Part shown: positions 4,923 through 5,053 of the stretch, in pieces
Layout of the letters: the number at the start of each line of letters is the position of its first letter
How positions within the stretch are numbered: the stretch's first letter is position 1
Assembly (NCBI GenBank): GCA_003819975.1
Contig: RPPU01000367.1
Coordinates: 1-5,053, forward strand
Direction of reading: 5' to 3'
DNA length: 5,053 nt
DNA from: Desulfobacteraceae bacterium
GTDB lineage: Bacteria > Desulfobacterota > DSM-4660 > Desulfatiglandales > HGW-15
Notes under the pieces: model-generated
Seen by the model: only the letters and a program-made list of their open reading frames with translations
Told to the model about the DNA's origin: nothing
Databases searched by the model: none
Translations under genes and position numbers: made by a program

Positions 4923-5053
4923 ATGAAGCCACTGGCTTTAATTGCCGGAATCCTGGGATTTGGATTTGTATGGACCGGTTGCTCGGAAAAAGAACCCGAA
5001 CTGCCTCCGGCCCCACCGGCCATTCCCTTAAGGTTTTCGATCCAAAGGCCTAT
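4923..5053 (+). CDS. Putative lipoprotein, 5' part only
   Basis: AGGAG at 4913-4917 lies five bases before the ATG. The 43 visible residues show a lipoprotein-type signal: one Lys, a hydrophobic stretch (residues 4-17) and a WTGC lipobox with Cys20 as the predicted lipidated residue. Trp at the -3 position is not the usual Leu/Val, so the lipobox is imperfect. After Cys20 come SEKEPE and a proline-rich linker (LPPAPPAIP) typical of the tether between membrane anchor and folded domain. The gene runs off the window, so family and function cannot be assigned. It is divergent from purD across a 208-base intergenic region. Confidence 0.75.
   Translation, partial: MKPLALIAGILGFGFVWTGCSEKEPELPPAPPAIPLRFSIQRP

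Noticed and set aside
1..5053. CRISPR array, tRNA, rRNA, integrase or toxin-antitoxin pair
   Set aside because: No regularly spaced direct repeats, cloverleaf-like segments, conserved rRNA words or matching protein motifs were seen on either strand.

Overview
This window looks like a rearranged or accessory stretch of Gram-negative bacterial DNA, probably from an environmental genome or metagenome. A lipoprotein signal sequence, an AI-2E-type permease and an anaerobe-style iron-sulfur protein point that way. I cannot name the organism. The FeS/FAD oxidoreductase fragment recalls sulfate reducers and related anaerobes, the permease recalls Bacteroidota-type homologues, and purD is proteobacteria-like. 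Base composition is also mixed: purD is visibly GC-richer than the AT-rich permease gene and the non-coding tract.

Layout, left to right. Bases 1-157 are a second, truncated copy of the 3' part of purD (minus strand). Bases 151-444 (minus) hold the 5' part of a cysteine-rich 4Fe-4S protein that runs abruptly into that purD copy. Bases 503-1660 (minus) encode an intact AI-2E family transporter. Bases 1661-2729 carry no convincing gene but contain several inverted repeats and repeat families. Bases 2730-3315 (minus) are the remains of an IS91-type transposase that has lost its catalytic centre by internal deletion. Bases 3431-4714 (minus) are a complete purD. Bases 4715-4922 form a divergent promoter region, and a lipoprotein gene starts at 4923 (plus) and leaves the window.

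Only purD has a clear metabolic role, the second step of de novo purine synthesis. The transporter and the FeS protein share orientation, a 57-base gap and an almost identical 20-base leader with its ribosome binding site, so they may once have formed a small operon. The FeS gene appears to begin at an ATA codon, 22 codons upstream of its first ATG.

The most notable point is the geometry. An intact purD and a displaced purD 3' fragment lie in direct orientation around a foreign-looking segment. The two copies are identical over exactly 121 bases, then differ by seven purely synonymous changes in 36 bases, then homology stops. Either a circular DNA carrying part of a related purD integrated here, or the window start is an assembly-graph artefact. 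I found no integrase, CRISPR array, tRNA or rRNA, and no convincing evidence of a new defence or signalling system.
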